The notes below the pieces were generated by a model, which was not told where the DNA came from, made no database searches, and saw only the letters and a list, made by a program, of their open reading frames with translations. DNA of 8,380 nt from the NCBI GenBank assembly GCA_009782865.1, contig WRIF01000048.1, positions 1 to 8,380 on the forward strand. Reading direction: 5' to 3'. Source of the stretch: Promicromonosporaceae bacterium (lineage in GTDB: Bacteria > Actinomycetota > Actinomycetes > Actinomycetales > Cellulomonadaceae). The position numbers and the translations under genes are program-made. Below, piece by piece: positions 5,156 to 8,380 of the stretch. Within the stretch, counting starts at the first letter, position 1. Each line of letters begins with the position of its first letter.

Positions 5156-6163
5156 GTGCTGATTGCCCAGCGTCCCGTCCTGACCGAAGAGGTCATCTCC
5201 GATTACCGCTCCCGGTTCTCCATCGAACCGCTGGAGCCCGGCTTCGGCTACACCCTCGGCAACTCCCTGCGCCGCACCCTGCTCTCGTCTATTCCGGGCG
5301 CGGCCGTCACCTCGATCCGCATTGACGGTGTGCTCCACGAGTTCACCACGGTTCCGGGGGTCAAGGAAGACGTCACCGAGATGATCTTGAACATCAAGAA
5401 CCTCGTGGTGACCTCCGATAACGACGAGCCGGTTGTCATGTACCTGCGCAAGCAGGGCGCCGGCGTGGTCACTGCCGGAGACATCCAGCCCCCGGCCGGC
5501 GTCGAGGTCCGCAACCCCGAACTCCACATCGCCACCCTGAACGACAAGGGAAAGCTGGAGATCGAACTGACCGTCGAGCGCGGCCGCGGCTACGTTTCTG
5601 CCGCGCAGAACAAGCACTACGACGCCGAGATCGGGCAGATTCCGATTGACTCGATCTACTCCCCGGTCCTCAAGGTCACCTACAAGGTGGAGGCCACCCG
5701 CGTCGAGCAGCGCACCGACTTCGACCGCCTGGTGGTCGACGTCGAGACCAAGCCCGCCATCTCCCCGCGCGACGCTATGGCTTCCGCCGGGCGTACCCTG
5801 GTGGAGTTGTTCGGCCTGGCCCGTGAGCTCAACATCGAGGCTGAAGGCATCGAGATTGGCCCGTCGCCGTCCGACACCGGGCTCGCCCAGGATCTGCAGC
5901 TGCCGATCGAGGACCTGAACCTCACCATCCGCAGCTACAACTGCCTCAAGCGTGAGGGCATTCACCAGGTGGGTGAGCTCGTCGCCCGCTCGGAGGCCGA
6001 CCTGCTCGACATTCGCAACTTCGGCGCCAAGTCGATCAACGAGGTCAAGGAGAAGCTCGCGGAGATGGGGCTGTCCCTCAAGGACTCCCCGATCGACTTC
6101 GACCCCTCGGCCACGTTCTACGACGGCTCCGACGAAACCCCGTACAGCGACTCAGACTTCTGA
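5156..6163 (+). CDS. rpoA: DNA-directed RNA polymerase subunit alpha
   Basis: This 335-residue alpha subunit seeds core polymerase assembly (alpha dimer) and contacts promoters and activators. Residues ~1-230 form the dimerising N-terminal domain, with [19 protein letters not shown] at 30-48 as the conserved assembly helix and [14 protein letters not shown] near 206. Residues ~250-310 are the C-terminal domain: [20 protein letters not shown] keeps R259 and N262, equivalents of the E. coli UP-element contacts R265 and N268, followed by helix-hairpin-helix [19 protein letters not shown]. An acidic tail ends the protein. The start is GTG 5156 with AGAGGAA (5140-5146) as RBS; MLIAQRP matches actinobacterial alpha subunits. 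rplQ follows after 25 nt. Confidence 0.98.
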   Translation: MLIAQRPVLTEEVISDYRSRFSIEPLEPGFGYTLGNSLRRTLLSSIPGAAVTSIRIDGVLHEFTTVPGVKEDVTEMILNIKNLVVTSDNDEPVVMYLRKQGAGVVTAGDIQPPAGVEVRNPELHIATLNDKGKLEIELTVERGRGYVSAAQNKHYDAEIGQIPIDSIYSPVLKVTYKVEATRVEQRTDFDRLVVDVETKPAISPRDAMASAGRTLVELFGLARELNIEAEGIEIGPSPSDTGLAQDLQLPIEDLNLTIRSYNCLKREGIHQVGELVARSEADLLDIRNFGAKSINEVKEKLAEMGLSLKDSPIDFDPSATFYDGSDETPYSDSDF

Positions 6164-6188
6164 GCCGTCCATCCCCTAGGAGAAAACC

Positions 6189-6761
6189 ATGCCTGCACCC
6201 ACTAAGGGTCCCCGTCTCGGTGGCGGTCCCGCCCACGAGCGCCTGATGCTTGCGAACCTGGCCACCGCCCTGTTTGAGCACGGCAAGATCACCACCACGG
6301 TGACCAAGGCCCGCCGCCTGCAGCCCATCGCTGAGCGCCTGATCACCAAGGCCAAGCGCGGCGACCTGCACAACCGTCGCCAGGTTCTGGCCGTCATCCG
6401 CGACAAGGGTGTGGTCCACACCCTGTTCGAGGAGATCGCCCCGGCGATGGCCGAGCGCGACGGCGGCTACACCCGCATCACCAAGGTTGGCAACCGCAAG
6501 GGCGACAACGCCCCCATGGCCGTCATCGAGCTGATCACCGACCCGGTGGCCCCGAAGAAGCCCGCCAAGGCCGCTGCCGCCGAAAAGAAGGCCCCGGCGA
6601 AGAAGGCGCCTGCCAAGAAGGCACCTGCGGAGAAGGCCCCAGCCGAGCCGGTCGAGGAGGCCGTGGAGGCTCCCGTCGAGGCGCCTGCCGAGGCGGAGGA
6701 GGCCGCTCCGGCCGCCGCCGAGGAGCAGGCCGACGAAAAGACCGAGGAAGCCGCCGAGTAG
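6189..6761 (+). CDS. rplQ: 50S ribosomal protein L17 with long Ala/Lys/Glu tail
   Basis: This 190-residue protein sits near the polypeptide exit tunnel. Residues 1-118 are the normal L17 core: [59 protein letters not shown]. Residues ~120-190 are an extension, first repeats of [10 protein letters not shown], then acidic Glu/Ala-rich sequence. Such tails are common in actinobacterial L17 and are probably disordered. RBS AGGAGA lies about five bases before ATG 6189. The gene is tightly linked to rpoA and closed by a strong terminator hairpin, ending the alpha operon. Confidence 0.97.
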   Translation: MPAPTKGPRLGGGPAHERLMLANLATALFEHGKITTTVTKARRLQPIAERLITKAKRGDLHNRRQVLAVIRDKGVVHTLFEEIAPAMAERDGGYTRITKVGNRKGDNAPMAVIELITDPVAPKKPAKAAAAEKKAPAKKAPAKKAPAEKAPAEPVEEAVEAPVEAPAEAEEAAPAAAEEQADEKTEEAAE

Positions 6762-6773
6762 CTCTCTCGCCAC

Positions 6774-6814
6774 GCAAAGACCCCGTCCCGGCCATGCCAG
6801 GGCGGGGTCTTTGC
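6774..6814 (+). terminator. Terminator hairpin after rplQ
   Basis: GCAAAGACCCC (6774-6784) pairs perfectly with GGGGTCTTTGC (6804-6814), extended by G/C and CCC/GGG around a one-base bulge; the loop is ggccatgcca. The right arm itself holds TCTTT, followed by gccttctcct. It is symmetrical in composition and marks the end of the ribosomal operon, before truA's own promoter. Confidence 0.9.
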
Positions 6815-6888
6815 CTTCTCCTGACGGCCGGTGGCGCCTGCGCCCACCCCCTGCGGTCACCCGTCCCGGCCGGTTCGGGTTGACCGGG

Positions 6889-6901
6889 GATAATCGGGGG
6901 G
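6889..6901 (+). promoter_or_regulatory. -10 element and leaderless start of truA
   Basis: GATAAT (6889-6894) is a strong -10 hexamer, six bases before GTG 6901, where transcription would begin. No clear -35 is seen. The only possible Shine-Dalgarno (ggggg) touches the GTG and is too close. The preceding terminator makes an own promoter necessary. Confidence 0.6.
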
Positions 6902-7875
6902 TGAGCACAACGGCCCCCGCGGCAACCTTCAGCCCCACCCCGAGTGCGGTGCGGGTGCGCCTTGACCTCGCCTACGATGGCGCGGACTTTGCCGGCTGGG
7001 CCAAGCAGCCCGGGCTGCGCACCGTGCAGGGCGAGCTCGAGGCCGGACTGTCCCGCCTGTTCGGGGTCCGGCGGGAGGACGCCAGCCTCGACCCGCGCCG
7101 AGGCGGCGACGACGGCAAGCCCGCCGGTGGTCTGCGTCTGGTGGTGGCCGGGCGGACGGACGCCGGCGTGCATGCGCGCGGGCAGGTTGCCCACCTGGAC
7201 GTGCCCGAGACAACCTGGCGGGCACTGCCAGGCCGCAGCGACCGTGAACCCGGGCAGGCGCTGGTGGAGCGGCTGGCTGGAGTGCTGCCGCCCGACATCG
7301 TGGTCTATCGGGCCACGCCTGCCCCGGACGGCTTCGATGCCCGCTTCTCCGCCCTGGCCCGCCGTTACGCCTATCGAATCGCGGACGGCTACCAGCAGCG
7401 TGATCCCCGCCGTCGCGGCCACGTGCTGTGGAACCGTCGCCCCCTCGATGTCGCGGCCATGAATCGGGGGGTGGCGGCCCTGCTGGGCCTGCGCGACTTC
7501 GCCGCCTTCTGCAAGCCTCGCCCCGGCGCCACCACCATTCGCGACCTCAAGGAGTTCACGTGGACCAGGCCCGACGACGGGCCGGACATCGGCCTGGTGG
7601 TGGGGCACCTGGTGGCCGACGCCTTCTGCCATAACCTGGTTCGTTCCCTGGTGGGGGCGAGCCTGGCGGTGGGGGAGGGCCGTCGCCCCGCGGAGTGGCT
7701 GGTCGAGGTGTTGGAGTCCCAGGACCGGCAGCGGGCGGCCGCGGTGGTGGCCCCGCACGGGCTTACCCTGGAGCAGGTCTACTACCCGGAGGACGGCCTG
7801 CTCGCCGCCCGGGCCGAGGCCGTCCGCGCCGTCCGCGCCCTGTCGCCCAAGCATTCAGGCGTTGCATATTCGTAA
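6901..7875 (+). CDS. truA: tRNA pseudouridine(38-40) synthase
   Basis: This 324-residue enzyme isomerises uridine 38-40 in the anticodon arm of many tRNAs. The catalytic Asp is D87 in VAGRTDAGVHARGQVAH. Other family segments are LDLAYDGADFAGWAKQPG, FDARFSALARRYAYRI, RDFAAFCKPRPGATTIRDL and VADAFCHNLVRSLVG. An insert between residues ~55 and 78 (RREDASLDPRRGGDDGKPAGG) and an N-terminal extension make it longer than E. coli TruA, as is usual in actinobacteria. The start GTG 6901 is favoured because the frame upstream crosses the rplQ terminator. truA after rplQ is the standard actinobacterial order. Confidence 0.97.
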   Translation: MSTTAPAATFSPTPSAVRVRLDLAYDGADFAGWAKQPGLRTVQGELEAGLSRLFGVRREDASLDPRRGGDDGKPAGGLRLVVAGRTDAGVHARGQVAHLDVPETTWRALPGRSDREPGQALVERLAGVLPPDIVVYRATPAPDGFDARFSALARRYAYRIADGYQQRDPRRRGHVLWNRRPLDVAAMNRGVAALLGLRDFAAFCKPRPGATTIRDLKEFTWTRPDDGPDIGLVVGHLVADAFCHNLVRSLVGASLAVGEGRRPAEWLVEVLESQDRQRAAAVVAPHGLTLEQVYYPEDGLLAARAEAVRAVRALSPKHSGVAYS

Positions 7876-7898
7876 CGGGTGCGGGCAATGTTGCTGCC

Positions 7899-8122
7899 AT
7901 GGGGACAGACGCGAAGTTGAAAGATGCGCGCCTGATGGCCTCCAGCGACCCCGTGACCGTGCGAGATCAGTTCAGTGAACTGGCGAGCGGGGGGCACACC
8001 GCGCGCCGGTCACGAAGGCTGCGCCCGGACCGGCCGCGAAGGCTGCGCCCGAACCCGCCGCGAGGCCAGGGTCCGAACCGGCCGCGAGGGCTAAGCCTGT
8101 CGCCGCCCGGCCGATGGCTTGA
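7899..8122 (+). pseudogene. Possible small gene broken at a G6 tract, with an Ala/Pro/Lys repeat tail
   Basis: ATG 7899 opens a frame reading MGTDAKLKDARLMASSDPVT and onward to DQFSELASGG, a plausible charged helical start. After the run of six G (7989-7994) that frame turns into Arg/Pro-rich sequence. The neighbouring frame then reads an 8-residue repeat (TKAAPGPA, AKAAPEPA, ARPGSEPA, ARAKPVAA) and stops at 8120-8122. One extra G would join the two parts into a ~74-residue protein. No good RBS precedes ATG 7899 and I recognise no family. It may be a frameshifted gene, a sequencing error, or not a gene at all. Confidence 0.25.
8012..8107 (+). repeat. 24-nt degenerate tandem repeat, about four units
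   Basis: Units at 8012-8035, 8036-8059, 8060-8083 and 8084-8107 follow gcgaaggctgcgcccgaacc + ggcc. Units 1 and 2 are nearly identical, 3 and 4 increasingly divergent. The period is a multiple of three and encodes an Ala/Pro/Lys 8-mer in one frame. Confidence 0.8.
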
Positions 8123-8148
8123 AAATCCAGATGGGGCCATGCTATACA
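8119..8148 (+). promoter_or_regulatory. Promoter of the last gene in the window
   Basis: TTGAAA (8119-8124), 18 bases, TATACA (8143-8148), with an extended -10 TG two bases upstream (TGC-TATACA). The expected start falls at 8155-8156, on a GTG. This would give a leaderless mRNA beginning GTG followed by the C-tract. Confidence 0.65.
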
Positions 8149-8155
8149 TGGCAAC

Positions 8156-8380
8156 GTGCCCCCCCCCCCTCTTCTGAGCCCACTCGCGGTTGTCCACAGG
8201 ACATTGGGCCACGGGACAGCGGGACAGAAGACACCGGGCCGCAGGACATCGGCTCACAGGACATCGCCTCAGAGGGGCGCCGCGGATTGAGCGAGTCAGT
8301 TGCCTCGATGAGGGCCTCGCTGACGGCCGGGGAGACGCCGGCCGCCGCCTCCTACCTGGGCGCCCAGCCGGCGCAGCGGG
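8156..8380 (+). CDS. Unknown gene starting at a C11 tract, incomplete at the right edge
   Basis: GTG 8156 sits at the predicted transcription start and runs straight into 11 C (8159-8169). As written, that frame gives 44 residues and stops at 8288-8290. The coding-like frame is the next one: from 8170 it reads SSEPTRGC, then pentapeptide repeats (PQDIG, PRDSG, TEDTG, PQDIG, SQDIA), then RRGLSESVASMRASLTAGET and AAASYLGAQPAQR to the edge with no stop. A tract of 12 or 9 C would connect GTG to it. An alternative is ATG 8131 in the coding-like frame, but it lies upstream of the -10 and has no RBS. The product is unrecognised: a Pro/Asp/Gly-rich start followed by a likely helical region. Confidence 0.45.
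8194..8283 (+). repeat. 15-nt tandem repeat, five to six units
   Basis: Units ccacaggacattggg (8194), ccacgggacagcggg (8209), acagaagacaccggg (8224), ccgcaggacatcggc (8239), tcacaggacatcgcc (8254) and a decayed sixth (8269). In one frame they encode x-x-Asp-x-Gly pentapeptides with Asp kept in five units, supporting that frame as coding. Confidence 0.8.

Noticed and set aside
5105..5965. 286-residue minus-strand frame opposite rpoA
   Set aside because: It lies wholly inside rpoA, which is unambiguous; no RBS or family motif.
6078..7854. Long minus-strand open frames opposite rplQ and truA
   Set aside because: They mirror the high-GC third-position bias of the strongly identified plus-strand genes, and their translations are Arg/Gly/Pro-rich without recognisable motifs.
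8012..8283. CRISPR array
   Set aside because: The repeats are directly adjacent without spacers, degenerate, and have triplet periods, so they are tandem repeats.

Overview
The window comes from a high-GC Gram-positive bacterium (Actinomycetota). Positions 3409-6761 carry the end of the actinobacterial spc/alpha ribosomal cluster in its usual order: infA, rpmJ, rpsM, rpsK, rpoA, rplQ, followed by truA (6901-7875). rpsD does not sit between rpsK and rpoA, an arrangement known from Actinomyces, Bifidobacterium and Streptomyces relatives. An Actinomycetales-like host is my inference, not something the sequence proves.

Left part (1-3340). This is an accessory stretch lying where secY-adk-(map) would normally lead directly into infA. 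It opens with an unusual open frame: a piece of a DHA2-type drug transporter joined in frame, near 470-485, to the C-terminal half of adenylate kinase. Next is a FitAB/VapBC-type toxin-antitoxin pair (889-1577). The pair is bracketed by direct repeats, each made of an adk 3' tail, a REP-like palindrome and the string ggcatttg. After that come a small ORF, a lipoprotein gene probably read from a leaderless GTG, and an overlapping helical hypothetical gene whose second half looks non-coding. This stretch uses GTG/TTG/CGG/GGG codons, unlike the GTC/CTC/CGC/GGC bias of the ribosomal genes.

Middle part (3324-6814). infA has a clear sigma-70-type promoter (TTGGCG-N17-TATGGT). The ribosomal genes are spaced widely (about 115-215 nt), and the gaps carry RNA structures: a third REP-like palindrome before rpsM, related hairpins after rpsM and rpsK, and a very stable hairpin in the rpoA leader. 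A strong terminator-like hairpin follows rplQ, and truA then appears to start from its own leaderless GTG promoter.

Right part (7876-8380). This stretch is repeat-rich. A broken or small ORF carries a 24-nt (8-residue) Ala/Pro/Lys repeat. A promoter follows (TTGAAA-N18-TATACA), then a GTG seven bases downstream, then a run of 11 C. The tract puts that GTG out of frame with a downstream coding frame that contains pentapeptide repeats and runs off the window. This looks like a homopolymer on/off switch, or a sequencing error at the tract.

The best leads for something new are the C11 tract gene, the repeat-bracketed toxin-antitoxin cassette with its adk-tail duplication, the paired hairpins between ribosomal genes, and the transporter-adenylate kinase chimera. 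I see no CRISPR array, tRNA, rRNA or transposase.
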